A stretch of DNA of 64,000 nt, taken from contig NZ_CP042831.1 in NCBI RefSeq assembly GCF_008000935.1, positions 3,782,001 through 3,846,000 on the forward strand, in the 5' to 3' direction. Positions 8,656 to 18,112 of this stretch are shown here, in pieces. The notes below the pieces were generated by a model. It made no database searches and was not told the origin of the DNA. It saw nothing but the letters and a program-made list of their open reading frames with translations. Numbering within the stretch: position 1 is the first letter of the stretch; each line of letters begins with the position of its first letter. Position numbers and translations under genes: made by a program. The stretch is from Flavobacterium alkalisoli. Lineage in GTDB: Bacteria; Bacteroidota; Bacteroidia; Flavobacteriales; Flavobacteriaceae.

Positions 8656-9298
8656 AGAAGGAGCCAAAATCATTTTAGGGTCGCTGGTAATTACCGTAGC
8701 AATTGTTTTACTTGCAGAAAAGTTTATAGACAATTACTGGCTATTAAAATTTATAGAAGTATTTGCACTTGTATTCATGGTGCTTATACTACAGTTTTTT
8801 AGAAACCCTAAACGCCCTGTTGATGCAGCAGACCATACTATTATTGCTCCGGTAGACGGTAAAATTGTAGTTATAGAAGAGGTTTATGAGCCTGAGTATT
8901 TTAAAGACAAACGTTTACAGGTTTCAATCTTTATGTCTCCCATCAACGTACACGTAACGCGTTATGCGGTAAACGGACTAGTTAAATTCAGTAAATACCA
9001 CCCTGGTAAATACCTTGTGGCATGGCATCCAAAAGCCAGCGAAGAAAACGAGCGTACAACTGTAGTTATAGAGAACAGGATATTTGGCGATATACTGTAC
9101 AGGCAAATTGCAGGTGCACTGGCCAGAAGGATTGTTAACTACGCTAAGGAAGGTATGCATGTGGTTCAGGGTACTGATGCCGGTTTTATAAAATTTGGGT
9201 CAAGAGTGGATTTATTCTTACCTTTAGGTACAGAAATAAACGTTGAGCTTAATCAAAAAGCTATAGGCGGTAAAACCATAATAGCAAAAAAGGCCTAA
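8645..9298 (+). CDS. psd: phosphatidylserine decarboxylase (short form)
   Basis: A 217-residue phosphatidylserine decarboxylase proenzyme of the short archaeal/Bacteroidota form, which converts phosphatidylserine to phosphatidylethanolamine. Two N-terminal hydrophobic segments (residues ~8-25 and ~32-50) anchor it; then come FFRNPKRPV, IIAPVDGKIV and MSPINVHVTRYAVNG. The expected self-cleavage site that creates the pyruvoyl group is G185-S186 in KFGSRVDLFLP. The ATG lies inside the end of cdsA, and the acyl-CoA-binding gene follows with no gap, forming a lipid operon. Confidence 0.95.
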   Translation: MFHKEGAKIILGSLVITVAIVLLAEKFIDNYWLLKFIEVFALVFMVLILQFFRNPKRPVDAADHTIIAPVDGKIVVIEEVYEPEYFKDKRLQVSIFMSPINVHVTRYAVNGLVKFSKYHPGKYLVAWHPKASEENERTTVVIENRIFGDILYRQIAGALARRIVNYAKEGMHVVQGTDAGFIKFGSRVDLFLPLGTEINVELNQKAIGGKTIIAKKA

Positions 9299-9562
9299 AT
9301 GCAGGAGAAAGATTTAGACACCCTGTTTCATGAAGCTTACGAAAAGGCTTCAAACATGACAGAGGCTTTACCTCAGGATGTCATGCTGAAGATTTATGCT
9401 TATTACAAACAGGCAACACTGGGCGATGCTAATAAAAGCTATTATCAGTCTTACGATCTTAGAAATGCTTTTAAAATGAATGCATGGATGCAGATAAGGC
9501 ATTTAAGTGCAGACGAAGCCAAACAGTATTATATTGATCTTATAAATTCTCTAATTAAATAA
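9299..9562 (+). CDS. acyl-CoA-binding protein
   Basis: An 87-residue acyl-CoA-binding protein (ACBP), the four-helix cytosolic carrier of long-chain acyl-CoA best known from eukaryotes. The key ligand-binding stretch is visible as KIYAYYKQATLGDAN, followed by the helix-3/4 region (NAFKMNAWMQIRHLSADEAK), which corresponds to the K-x-x-A-W motif. The ATG begins on the base right after the psd stop, which links it to phospholipid synthesis. Bacterial ACBPs are uncommon, but flavobacteria regularly have one. No terminator is seen before the SOD gene ten bases downstream. Confidence 0.93.
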   Translation: MQEKDLDTLFHEAYEKASNMTEALPQDVMLKIYAYYKQATLGDANKSYYQSYDLRNAFKMNAWMQIRHLSADEAKQYYIDLINSLIK

Positions 9563-9572
9563 AATTACTATC

Positions 9573-10343
9573 ATGAAAAACGTAAAGATGTTCTTTTCAG
9601 CTTTAGTATTGGTTGCATCACTGCAATCATGCAAAGAAAAAAGTGATCTGCAGGAAGTAGTTGAAGTTCCCGAAGCAGAAAAAACCGAAGCACCGGCTAT
9701 GGGTAATCCTGATGATGTTAAGGCAGAAGGAAAATTCCAAATGGTTAAGCTTGGTTATGCTTATGATGCTCTGGAACCTTATATAGATGCTAAAACCATG
9801 GAAACCCACTACTCTAAACACCATGTGGGCTATACCAACAAATTAAACAAAGCCATAGCAGGAACTCCTCTTGAAAGCAAAACTATCGAGGAAATCCTTA
9901 AAGGTATGGACATGGAAAACAAAAACCTTAGAAATAATGCCGGGGGGTACTACAACCATAACCTGTACTGGGAAATTATGGCTCCAAATGCAGGAGGAGA
10001 ACCTAAAGGTGCCCTTGCAGAAGCTATAAACAGAGACTTTGGTTCTTTTGACAGCTTTAAGGAAAAATTCAGTGATGCTGCCACTACACAATTTGGTTCA
10101 GGATGGGCTTGGTTATATGTAGATGCTAACGGTAAACTGGCTGTAGGGCAAACTCCTAACCAGGATAACCCTTTAATGCCTAATGTTGGTATCTCAGGAA
10201 CTCCTGTATTAGCGATAGACGTTTGGGAACACGCTTACTACCTTCACTATCAAAACAAAAGACCTGACTACATCTCTAATTTTTACCATGTTATAAACTG
10301 GGATGCAGTAGCTAAAAAATTTGATGCTGCTACCGCAAAATAA
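9573..10343 (+). CDS. sodA: superoxide dismutase, Mn type, predicted lipoprotein
   Basis: A 256-residue Fe/Mn superoxide dismutase with an added lipoprotein signal peptide: hydrophobic core then lipobox LQSC with Cys20, followed by an acidic linker up to residue ~55. The metal ligands are His79 (ETHYSKHH), His129 (GGYYNHNLYW), Asp216 and His220 (DVWEHAYY). Gly at 125 with Gln197 in PNQDNPL is the pattern of Mn enzymes rather than Fe ones. It should sit in the cell envelope, protecting it from superoxide outside the cytoplasm. It follows ACBP by ten bases and ends at a strong terminator. Confidence 0.95.
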   Translation: MKNVKMFFSALVLVASLQSCKEKSDLQEVVEVPEAEKTEAPAMGNPDDVKAEGKFQMVKLGYAYDALEPYIDAKTMETHYSKHHVGYTNKLNKAIAGTPLESKTIEEILKGMDMENKNLRNNAGGYYNHNLYWEIMAPNAGGEPKGALAEAINRDFGSFDSFKEKFSDAATTQFGSGWAWLYVDANGKLAVGQTPNQDNPLMPNVGISGTPVLAIDVWEHAYYLHYQNKRPDYISNFYHVINWDAVAKKFDAATAK

Positions 10344-10363
10344 TATTTTACCGTTAAAAATAT

Positions 10364-10390
10364 AAATCCGCCCGTGTGGCGGATTTTTTT
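10364..10390 (+). terminator. rho-independent terminator after SOD
   Basis: The hairpin AAATCCGCC / GGCGGATTT with a five-base loop is followed by a run of Ts. It closes the LUD-cdsA-psd-ACBP-SOD unit. Confidence 0.9.
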
Positions 10391-10465
10391 ATTCAAAAAA
10401 TGAATGCTTCAATTGACTTTTTGAAAAAAAAAGCAGACTTTTGAAACTCTTAACATAATCTTAAA

Positions 10466-11545
10466 ATGAAACGTATAATTCCTTTTGCATTACTGCTAAT
10501 AATGGCTTCATGCCAAAAAGAAGAAAAAAAAGTTGTAGACCACGAAAAAAGTGACTGGGCAAAATATGAACTTAAAGGCAATGTAGAGAGCCTTAGTGAA
10601 AAATCATACGAGCTTGTAAACGGCACTATGGAACGAGGAAAACCAATGCGTGAGGTAAAATACAGCCATGATTTTGATCTTTTCTTTAACGATGAAGGAA
10701 AAGTGATCCTTGAAAAAAAATGGCTAAAAGGTGACACTCCGTATGAAGAAACCACTTTTGACGGAAAGGACAAAACACTTTCTATTATTCAGTACATGTC
10801 GGGAAAACCTTTTATGAGTACTGAGTATGTGTGGGATAAAGCAAACAACAATACTTCAATCATCAAAAAGAATTCGGGAACTGAAACCCAGTTAACGAGA
10901 AACGAAATGACTTATGAAAACGGTAACATGGTTGAAGAGCTAAAGTATAACGGACAGGATATCCTTATGGACAAAACCGTTTATCTGTATGACGAAAACG
11001 GCAACGTAAAGGAAGAACACTCTTACCTTAAAACTGAAACCGTACAGTTTAAAAACATAAATGAGTATAACGAAAACGGAAAAATCACTTCTATTGTTCG
11101 TTATAATAAAGATAACGGCATAGAATACACCACTACTTATGCTTATGATGGCGACAACCTGATTGCAAAAGAAACTACTGACGGAGACGGTAAAGTAAGC
11201 AGTGTTAACAAGTATACTTTTGACAAAGGTAATTTGATAAAAGAATACATGTACGACGGCTACGATAAGTCTGAAAACACTACAGAGCATCATTATGATG
11301 CTAATAACCATAAAATAGGCACTATAATGCGCCAGGATGGCAAAATCACTTATAAGGCCGGATATGCTTATGACGACAAAGGAAACATCTCACTAATTAC
11401 CATTGCAGACGATAAGGAAACTGTTATAGAGTCTAAAAGCTATAAATATGAATATGATGCTAAAGGAAACTGGACATCAAAAATCATATCTATAAACGAT
11501 AAGCCATCTATTATAGTAGAAAGAACTTTTAAATACTTTGAATAA
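10466..11545 (+). CDS. lipoprotein with RHS/YD-like repeats
   Basis: A 359-residue predicted lipoprotein: signal peptide with lipobox IMASC (Cys16) followed by a charged linker (QKEEKKVVDHEKSD). The rest is a series of ~20-residue beta-hairpin-like repeats with the pattern 'Y.YD..GN....' (for example YLYDENGNVKEEHSYL, YAYDGDNLIAKE, YAYDDKGNISLI), resembling RHS/YD repeats or MORN-like YwqK proteins. There is no toxin domain, so it is more likely a surface scaffold or binding protein. It stands alone between two terminators; function unknown. Confidence 0.85.
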   Translation: MKRIIPFALLLIMASCQKEEKKVVDHEKSDWAKYELKGNVESLSEKSYELVNGTMERGKPMREVKYSHDFDLFFNDEGKVILEKKWLKGDTPYEETTFDGKDKTLSIIQYMSGKPFMSTEYVWDKANNNTSIIKKNSGTETQLTRNEMTYENGNMVEELKYNGQDILMDKTVYLYDENGNVKEEHSYLKTETVQFKNINEYNENGKITSIVRYNKDNGIEYTTTYAYDGDNLIAKETTDGDGKVSSVNKYTFDKGNLIKEYMYDGYDKSENTTEHHYDANNHKIGTIMRQDGKITYKAGYAYDDKGNISLITIADDKETVIESKSYKYEYDAKGNWTSKIISINDKPSIIVERTFKYFE

Positions 11546-11560
11546 TATATTCTTATAAAT

Positions 11561-11592
11561 AAAAAAAGAGCAGCTTAATAGCTGCTCTTTTT
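11561..11592. terminator. bidirectional terminator between lipoprotein and valS
   Basis: A perfect stem (AAAAAGAGCAGC with GCTGCTCTTTTT) around a six-base loop, with A and T runs on either side, can end the lipoprotein gene on plus and valS on minus. Confidence 0.9.
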
Positions 11593-11609
11593 GTTATATA
11601 GAAATTCTT

Positions 11610-14240
11610 TTATTTAAGACTTTCAAGACTTTGCTGTATTGTAGCAATTTTAGCTAATGCATCAGCCTCTTTTTGGCGTTCTATGGCTACAACCTTCTCA
11701 GGTGCACCACTAACAAACTTCTCGTTAGAAAGCTTTGCCTGAACCGATTTTAAGAAGCCTTGGTTGTATTTAAGTTCTTCTTCCAGCTTAGCTATCTCTT
11801 CCTCAATATTTACATTACCAGAAACAGGAACAAAATACTCGTTAGACTTAACCCTGAAAGTTAGTGCCCCATTTACTTTATCTGTAACATATTCCAACCC
11901 GGAAACATTCGCAAGCTTTTCGATTATAGTATCAAAAAAGTCAGAAGACTTATCATTATTAATAACCTTAAGCTCTATAGTATCCTTAAATGGTATGTTC
12001 TTGTCTTTTCTAATAGTCCTTATACCTGCAATAACCTCTGCGGCATGGTCAAAATCAGCAATAAGCTTTTCGTCATACTGTGTTGCTTCCGGCCATTTTG
12101 CAACTATAAGAGCTTCATCAGCTGTCCTCTCTGCAATATGCTGCCATATCTCTTCGGTAAGGAAAGGCATGAACGGATGAAGCAGCTTCAGGTTGTTTTC
12201 AAGCATTTCTATAGCCTTATTAAACGTAGCCCTGTCAATCGGCTGCTGATATCCCGGTTTAATCATTTCAAGGAACCAAGAACAGAAATCATCCCAAACC
12301 AGCTTATAGATAGTCATAAGTGCATCAGATATTCTGTATTTCTCAAAATGATCCTCAATTTCCGCCAGGGTTTTCTGTAGCTTAGCCTCATACCATTTTA
12401 TCGCTTTTTTAGCATATTCCGGTTGCTCAATATCGCTTACCTCCCAGCCTTTTATAAGCCTGAAAGCATTCCATATCTTGGTGGTAAATCCTTTACCCTG
12501 GTTACATAACTCCTCATCAAAAAGAATATCGTTTCCGGCAGAAGCACTTAAAAGTAATCCTACACGAACACCATCTGCACCAAACTTATCAATAAGGTCT
12601 AGCGGATCTGGCGAGTTACCTAACGACTTAGACATTTTTCTTCTTTGTTTATCCCTAACAAGGCCTGTAAGGTAAACATTGGTAAACGGCTTCTCCCCTG
12701 CATATTCATAACCTGCAATAATCATCCTTGCTACCCAAAAGAAAAGAATATCCGGCCCTGTAACAAGATCGTTAGTAGGATAGTAATATTTGTACTGCTC
12801 ATTTTCCGGATCCATTATTCCTCCAAATACAGCCATAGGCCATAACCATGAAGAGAACCATGTATCAAGAGCATCAGGATCCTGATTAAGGTCTGCAACA
12901 GTAAGAGATGCATTACCAGTTCTCTGTTTAGCAAGCTCAAGAGCTGCTTCCGGAGTTTCGGCAACTACAAAATCTTCTTTTCCGTCTCCAAAGTAGTAGG
13001 CAGGTATTTGCTGCCCCCACCATAACTGACGCGATATATTCCAGTCACGAATGTTTTCCATCCAGTGACGGTAAGTATTATCAAAACGCTTAGGATAAAG
13101 TTTAACCTCTTCCGTTTCTAAAACTGCTTTTATGGCTGGCTTAACCAAATCTTCCATCTTAAGGAACCATTGGTCAGAAAGCCTTGGCTCAATAACAGCC
13201 TTAGTCCTTTCAGAAGTACCTACTTTATTAATATGGTTTTCTATTTTTTCAAGATTTCCTATTGCCTCAAGTTCTTTGGCAATTTCATCCCTTACAACAA
13301 AACGGTCCTTACCTGCATAATGAAGTCCGTAGCTGTTAAGCGTAGCATCTTCATTAAATATATCTATAATCTCAAGGTGATGCCTTTCGCCAAGCTCCTT
13401 ATCGTTAACATCGTGAGCTGGGGTTACCTTTAAGCATCCTGTACCAAACTCCATATCAACATACTCATCGAATATAATAGGAATTACACGGTTTGCAATA
13501 GGAACAATAGCCTTTTTACCTTTAAGATGCGTATAACGCTCATCGTTAGGATTAATACAAATAGCAGTATCCCCTAAAATTGTTTCAGGACGTGTAGTTG
13601 CAATAATTACAAAATCTTCCGAACCTTCAATCTGGTATTTCAGATGATAAAGCTTACCCTGTCTTTCTTCATAGATAACCTCTTCGTCAGAAAGCGTTGT
13701 TTTAGCCTCCGGATCCCAGTTAACCATTCTGTAACCTCTGTAAATAAGTCCTTTATTATATAAATCAACAAACGAACGGATTACAGAAGCCGACATATCA
13801 GGATCCATAGTAAACTTAGTACGTTCCCAGTCACATGAAGCTCCCAGTTTTTTAAGCTGATCAAGAATTACACCTCCGTATTTGTCGGTCCATTCCCATG
13901 CATGCTTAAGAAACTCTTCACGCGTAAGGTCACTTTTGTTTATACCATCAGCCTTAAGCTTAGCAACAACTTTGGCCTCGGTAGCAATAGAAGCGTGATC
14001 GGTACCCGGCACCCAGCAGGCATTAAAGCCTTTAAGCCTTGCCCTTCTTATTAATACATCCTGAATGGTATTGTTAAGCATGTGCCCCATGTGAAGCACG
14101 CCTGTTACGTTTGGCGGAGGTATTACTATGGTGTACGGTGTTCTGTGGTCCGGTTCAGAATGAAAATAGTTGTTCTTCATCCAATAGTCGTACCATTTCT
14201 TCTCAACTGCTTTAGCATCAAATTGTGCAGGTATCGTCAT
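11610..14240 (-). CDS. valS: valine--tRNA ligase
   Basis: An 876-residue class Ia valyl-tRNA synthetase. The HIGH motif is HMGH at residues 50-53 within [14 protein letters not shown], and the KMSKS motif is in [19 protein letters not shown]1 editing domain lies between them ([12 protein letters not shown]), and the C-terminal end is a coiled-coil arm ([19 protein letters not shown], then [12 protein letters not shown]) characteristic of ValRS as opposed to IleRS. Full length. It is transcribed alone, with a -7 element at 14299-14306 and the bidirectional terminator at its 3' end. Confidence 0.98.
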   Translation of the reverse strand: MTIPAQFDAKAVEKKWYDYWMKNNYFHSEPDHRTPYTIVIPPPNVTGVLHMGHMLNNTIQDVLIRRARLKGFNACWVPGTDHASIATEAKVVAKLKADGINKSDLTREEFLKHAWEWTDKYGGVILDQLKKLGASCDWERTKFTMDPDMSASVIRSFVDLYNKGLIYRGYRMVNWDPEAKTTLSDEEVIYEERQGKLYHLKYQIEGSEDFVIIATTRPETILGDTAICINPNDERYTHLKGKKAIVPIANRVIPIIFDEYVDMEFGTGCLKVTPAHDVNDKELGERHHLEIIDIFNEDATLNSYGLHYAGKDRFVVRDEIAKELEAIGNLEKIENHINKVGTSERTKAVIEPRLSDQWFLKMEDLVKPAIKAVLETEEVKLYPKRFDNTYRHWMENIRDWNISRQLWWGQQIPAYYFGDGKEDFVVAETPEAALELAKQRTGNASLTVADLNQDPDALDTWFSSWLWPMAVFGGIMDPENEQYKYYYPTNDLVTGPDILFFWVARMIIAGYEYAGEKPFTNVYLTGLVRDKQRRKMSKSLGNSPDPLDLIDKFGADGVRVGLLLSASAGNDILFDEELCNQGKGFTTKIWNAFRLIKGWEVSDIEQPEYAKKAIKWYEAKLQKTLAEIEDHFEKYRISDALMTIYKLVWDDFCSWFLEMIKPGYQQPIDRATFNKAIEMLENNLKLLHPFMPFLTEEIWQHIAERTADEALIVAKWPEATQYDEKLIADFDHAAEVIAGIRTIRKDKNIPFKDTIELKVINNDKSSDFFDTIIEKLANVSGLEYVTDKVNGALTFRVKSNEYFVPVSGNVNIEEEIAKLEEELKYNQGFLKSVQAKLSNEKFVSGAPEKVVAIERQKEADALAKIATIQQSLESLK

Positions 14241-14298
14241 AACTATCTGTAAAATAATATCTTAAAAGATTTATGGTCTGATTTTTGTAAAATGTATG

Positions 14299-14306
14299 CA
14301 AAAGTA
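14299..14306 (-). promoter_or_regulatory. -7 promoter element (TAnnTTTG) of valS
   Basis: On the minus strand TACTTTTG matches TAnnTTTG, 58 bases upstream of the valS ATG, giving a leader of about 50-55 bases. No T-box-like structure was recognised in that leader. Confidence 0.6.
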
Positions 14307-14405
14307 ACCATATAAGTACAAATTAAAAAAAAGAGTACTGAATATTTGCTCTTTATTTAAAACTATTTACTTTTACTAAAATTACTAAACAAAAAATTAA
14401 CCAAA

Positions 14406-14834
14406 ATGAAAAAGTTTTTAGGATTAATAGCTATACTTTTTATCAGTTTAGCTGCAAATGCCCAAACAGGCGCCCGAATGGAATTGAAAGCCGATACCAT
14501 TGACTATGGCACTGTTAGCAAAGAAACAGACAACGGGTTAAGAGTTTTTGAATTTACAAATACAGGTGATGAACCACTTATTATTAAAGATGTAAAATCT
14601 ACCTGCGGATGTACGGTTCCAACAAAACCTAAAGACCCTATTCAACCTGGGGAAACAGGAAAAATTGAAGTAAAATATAATATGAATCCGGGACCAATAA
14701 GAAAAACCATCACTGTATATTCTAATGCAACAAATTATCCTGACGGAGTTGTGGCACTTAAAATAAAAGGTGAAGTGGTAAAACAGGAACCGGCTAATAT
14801 ACTGGAAAAGAAAAAATCACTTCCTAACCAGTAA
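14406..14834 (+). CDS. DUF1573 domain-containing exported protein
   Basis: A 142-residue protein with a clear Sec signal peptide (MKKFLGLIAILFISLAANAQ) followed by a single immunoglobulin-like DUF1573 domain. The domain's hallmark block is KSTCGCTVPTKP, preceded by FEFTNTGDEPLIIKDV and followed by GETGKIEVKYN. Such proteins are abundant and exported in Bacteroidota; their function is not established. No lipobox is present, so it is probably periplasmic. It stands alone upstream of a terminator. Confidence 0.9.
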   Translation: MKKFLGLIAILFISLAANAQTGARMELKADTIDYGTVSKETDNGLRVFEFTNTGDEPLIIKDVKSTCGCTVPTKPKDPIQPGETGKIEVKYNMNPGPIRKTITVYSNATNYPDGVVALKIKGEVVKQEPANILEKKKSLPNQ

Positions 14835-14850
14835 TTTAGGTATAACAAAT

Positions 14851-14884
14851 AAAAAGCCCCTGCAGTAGCAGGGGCTTTTTATTT
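14851..14884 (+). terminator. rho-independent terminator after DUF1573 gene
   Basis: A GC-rich stem (AAAAAGCCCCTGC with GCAGGGGCTTTTT) with a four-base loop is followed by a T-rich tail. Confidence 0.92.
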
Positions 14885-14995
14885 TCAGTAAATCCATTAA
14901 ATTTTGCTATAAGTCTGAATAAGATGAATTTAATATTATTAAGTTTCTAAAAAAAGTCGCAAATTTGCGCATCAAAAAAATTAAAATTCAATACA

Positions 14996-16186
14996 ATGCC
15001 TAAAGTTTCAAATAAAGGCCAGCAAATGCCTGAGTCTCCAATAAGAAAATTGGTTCCTTATGCAGAGGCTGCAAAGAAAAAAGGCCACAAGGTATATCAC
15101 CTTAATATAGGCCAGCCGGATATCAAAACTCCGGAAGTTGCTTTGGAAGCTATAAAAAACAATTCGGTTAAGATATTAGAGTATAGCCACTCTGCCGGAT
15201 TTGAAAGTTACAGAAACAAACTTGCCGATTATTACCAAAACCATGGTGTATCGGTTAATGCTGCCGATATTATTATTACAACAGGTGGTTCTGAAGCTTT
15301 ACTTTTCGCTATGGGTAGTACTATGGATCAGGGTGACGAAATTATTATTCCTGAACCGTTCTATGCTAACTATAATGGTTTTTCAACAGCTTCAGGGGTT
15401 AAAGTTGTTCCTGTAATTTCTACAATAGACGAAGGTTTTGCACTTCCTCCAATTGCCGATTTTGAGAAACTTATCACTCCTAAAACAAAGGCTATCCTAA
15501 TATGTAACCCTGGTAACCCAACCGGATATCTATACACTCAGGAAGAAATACAACAACTTGCAGAGCTTGTTAAGAAACATGACCTTTTTCTAATTGCTGA
15601 CGAAGTTTATCGTGAATTTACTTATGACGGAGACAAACATTACTCTGTAATGAATGTACCGGGTATTGAGGAAAATGCAATCATGATTGATTCTGTTTCT
15701 AAAAGATACAGTATGTGTGGTGCAAGGATAGGATGCATTGTTTCTAAAAATAAAGAAGTAATGACTACTGCCATGAAGTTTGCTCAGGCAAGGCTAAGCC
15801 CTCCTACTTTTGCTCAGATAGCAAGTGAGGCAGCATTAGAAACACCTCAAAGCTATTTTGATGAAGTTATCAGCGAATACAAAGAGCGCAGGGATACTTT
15901 AATCTGTGAGCTAAATAAAATAGAAGGTATTAAGGTTGCCACGCCTAAAGGTGCTTTTTACTGCATCGCTAAGCTTCCTGTTAAAAATGCAGATGACTTT
16001 GCACAGTGGTTACTTGAGAAGTTTGACTTTAACGGAGAGACTGTAATGGTTGCTCCTGCTGCAGGTTTCTATTCTTCACCTAACGTTGGTTTAGATGAAA
16101 TCAGGATTGCTTATGTTCTTAAGAAAGAAGATCTTATCCGCTCTGTAGAGATTCTTAAAGAAGCTCTTAAACAATATAACAACTAA
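14996..16186 (+). CDS. pyridoxal phosphate-dependent aminotransferase
   Basis: A 396-residue fold-type I class I/II aminotransferase, close to the aspartate/aromatic aminotransferase group. Visible blocks are YHLNIGQPDIKTPE near residue 36, TTGGSEALLFAMG (PLP phosphate cup), NPGNPTGYLYTQEE, LIADEVYREF (Asp binding the pyridine nitrogen) and the Schiff-base lysine in SVSKRYSMCGARIG. The exact amino-donor and acceptor cannot be assigned. The gene is monocistronic: a terminator precedes it and another follows it. Confidence 0.92.
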   Translation: MPKVSNKGQQMPESPIRKLVPYAEAAKKKGHKVYHLNIGQPDIKTPEVALEAIKNNSVKILEYSHSAGFESYRNKLADYYQNHGVSVNAADIIITTGGSEALLFAMGSTMDQGDEIIIPEPFYANYNGFSTASGVKVVPVISTIDEGFALPPIADFEKLITPKTKAILICNPGNPTGYLYTQEEIQQLAELVKKHDLFLIADEVYREFTYDGDKHYSVMNVPGIEENAIMIDSVSKRYSMCGARIGCIVSKNKEVMTTAMKFAQARLSPPTFAQIASEAALETPQSYFDEVISEYKERRDTLICELNKIEGIKVATPKGAFYCIAKLPVKNADDFAQWLLEKFDFNGETVMVAPAAGFYSSPNVGLDEIRIAYVLKKEDLIRSVEILKEALKQYNN

Positions 16187-16206
16187 GAAACTTTGATTAT
16201 AAAACG

Positions 16207-16236
16207 AAAGGGATGCACAATGTGCATCCCTTTTTT
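16207..16236 (+). terminator. rho-independent terminator after aminotransferase
   Basis: The stem AAAGGGATGCACA / TGTGCATCCCTTT with almost no loop is followed by six Ts. Confidence 0.9.
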
Positions 16237-16257
16237 ATTCTATTTAATTTATAAAAC

Positions 16258-16292
16258 AAAACAGGCAGCCGAAGGGCTGCCTGTTTTTTTTT
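16258..16292. terminator. terminator between aminotransferase and T9SS gene (bidirectional)
   Basis: A stem AACAGGCAGCC / GGCTGCCTGTT with a GAAG loop has nine or more Ts on the plus side and a TTTTGTTTT tract on the minus side. It can end the large minus-strand gene and back up the upstream terminator. Confidence 0.85.
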
Positions 16293-16310
16293 AATCATTT
16301 ATTTATTGTC

Positions 16311-17708
16311 TTATCTCTTCAGTGAGAAGTGTGCCTTGAACTCCTTAACAACCGGTTGGCCGTTAACCGTCTCACGGTAGGTTACCGTGAACCAGTAGTC
16401 CGTAGCTGGTAGCGGTGTACCGTTGAAGGTACCGTCCCAGCCCTCACTCTCTTCGGTGGCACTGATCTGCTTGATCAGCTTGCCGTAACGGTCAAAGATG
16501 TACACCTTAGCATCAGGCTGGTTCAACCCTATGATGTTCCAGGTATCGTGGTAACCGTCACCGTTAGGGGTGAAGTAATGCGGGTAGTCCACAAGGCTTA
16601 CGCCCTCTATGGCAATCTCATCACACGCAAACTCCGTGCTAACATCCCTTACATATACCGTATGGGTGCCTGCAGGTACATCGGTAAACACATTGCTGCT
16701 CTGCCACATGCCGTCCTCATCAAGCTTGTACTCGTATTCTCCATACCCTTCAACAAACACCGTGATAACCTGGTTGTCGCTGAAGTAGTTGGTCACCTCA
16801 TAACCAACACCAACAGGGCTGGCAGGGCCGCTCTTCTGAACCTGGAAGGCTGCTGAGATATCAGAGATACAGTTCAGTGGTGCAGGGCCTGTTACCTCTA
16901 CAGTATAGTTACCCTCGGCTATCGCCTCATAGGTAGGAGATGCCGGGTCATAATCGGTCAGTTCCACTCCGTCAAGGTACCACACAAAGCTGTAGCCCAT
17001 ACCGCTCGGGATGCCGCTGTCCAGGGTTACTGTCCTTAACACATCGTCGGTAGTGTAGTCCACACAGATCGTATCACTGCCGTCCACCGAGGTGATCACA
17101 GGCTCAGGCAATCTTTCCACTATAAGGGTGATCTCCGTGATGTCATGGCAACCGCTGATGGTCGAGGTGTTGGTCACCCTTGCATAGATGGTCATAACAT
17201 CGGCAGTGGTGTTCACATACACCGTAGGGTCCGCTATAGGGTTGGTTGCATTATCTGCATCCTCAAAGCTCTCATAGTAGGCAACACTGTAGTCCGCAGG
17301 GTCCTGCGCTCCCAGTATCTCCGCATCGAAGACACTAAGGTCAAAGGCATGCATACCGTCGTTTGTACCGTCATCATCACAGGTAGACAGCGATGGGTCG
17401 GCAGGGGCGTTGGCTACTGCGGCCTCCTCCACCAGGAGCTGCATCGGTGCGGTGGTGGTACAGCCGCTCTCTATGTGCTGTACCCATACAAGGATATCCT
17501 GTGGCGTGCTTATGTTGTTGTACTGGTTCGGCAGTGCTGTGCCCGCATCAAGGGCTGCCTGATCAAAGTAGAACCTTACAAGGTAATCGTTCGGGTCGGC
17601 ATCCTCTCCCAGTATCTCAGGGATGTGGCTGCTTAGTATAAAGGTGGCAAAACCATCGGTGTTCTGCTCACAGATCGCATAGGCAGGAATCGCCCCGTTC
17701 TCGCCCAA
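16311..17708 (-). CDS. T9SS type B protein, segment 5 (C-terminal sorting domain)
   Basis: Last open segment, about 465 residues, extending in frame further upstream to the indel near 17809. It has modules 13 and 14, an Ig-like stretch (VWYLDGVELTDYDPASP) and the C-terminal T9SS type B domain (FTPNGDGYHDTWNI, VYIFDRYGKLIKQI, GWDGTFNGTPLPATDYWF). This domain directs export through the type IX system and surface attachment in gliding flavobacteria. The 'GENGAIPAY' methionine is not a real start. Confidence 0.7.
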   Translation of the reverse strand: MGENGAIPAYAICEQNTDGFATFILSSHIPEILGEDADPNDYLVRFYFDQAALDAGTALPNQYNNISTPQDILVWVQHIESGCTTTAPMQLLVEEAAVANAPADPSLSTCDDDGTNDGMHAFDLSVFDAEILGAQDPADYSVAYYESFEDADNATNPIADPTVYVNTTADVMTIYARVTNTSTISGCHDITEITLIVERLPEPVITSVDGSDTICVDYTTDDVLRTVTLDSGIPSGMGYSFVWYLDGVELTDYDPASPTYEAIAEGNYTVEVTGPAPLNCISDISAAFQVQKSGPASPVGVGYEVTNYFSDNQVITVFVEGYGEYEYKLDEDGMWQSSNVFTDVPAGTHTVYVRDVSTEFACDEIAIEGVSLVDYPHYFTPNGDGYHDTWNIIGLNQPDAKVYIFDRYGKLIKQISATEESEGWDGTFNGTPLPATDYWFTVTYRETVNGQPVVKEFKAHFSLKR

Positions 17709-17794
17709 TGCAGGCAGCGGGTTAACGATAAGCTCAAGCTCAACGATCTGGTAACATACAGCATCATTCGGGTTGCCCGTGTTGGCCTCTACCC

Positions 17795-18112
17795 TTACAT
17801 AGATGTAGCCGTACCGCTTACAAACTGCGTAGGGTCCGCTATGGCGTTTATATCCTGGTCCGCATCATCATAAGTAAGGTGGTAGCTTAAGATAAGGTTC
17901 GGCTCGTTGTCCATGATATCTGCTGCTGCCTGGGTAAGGTCAAACTCCTCCTGGCCGTCCCCCGCATTGTTGTCATCACATAACACAAGGGCATCAGGGG
18001 TCGTATTCGGTGTAGGTAACGGAAGTACCTTTATGGTCATGGTAGTGTAGCTCTTACACCCTGCAAGGGTGATAACCTCTACCGTTAATGTCATCGGGTT
18101 GGAGGTGTTCAC
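17795..18112 (-). CDS. T9SS type B protein, segment 4
   Basis: Internal segment with the end of module 11 and the start of module 12 (VLCDDNNAGDGQEEFDL). The frame is lost after TQFVSGT because one base is missing at 17809-17810; restoring it gives GYIYVRVEANTG, the expected end of the module. Confidence 0.6.
   Translation of the reverse strand: MNTSNPMTLTVEVITLAGCKSYTTMTIKVLPLPTPNTTPDALVLCDDNNAGDGQEEFDLTQAAADIMDNEPNLILSYHLTYDDADQDINAIADPTQFVSGTATSM

Noticed and set aside
14241..14405. Possible T-box leader upstream of valS
   Set aside because: The leader after the -7 element is only ~55 bases and I see no specifier loop or T-box sequence.
17145..17636. Plus-strand frames of 60-160 codons opposite the large T9SS gene
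   Set aside because: They arise from the higher GC of this segment (fewer chance stops) and from repeated module DNA; no recognisable protein features.
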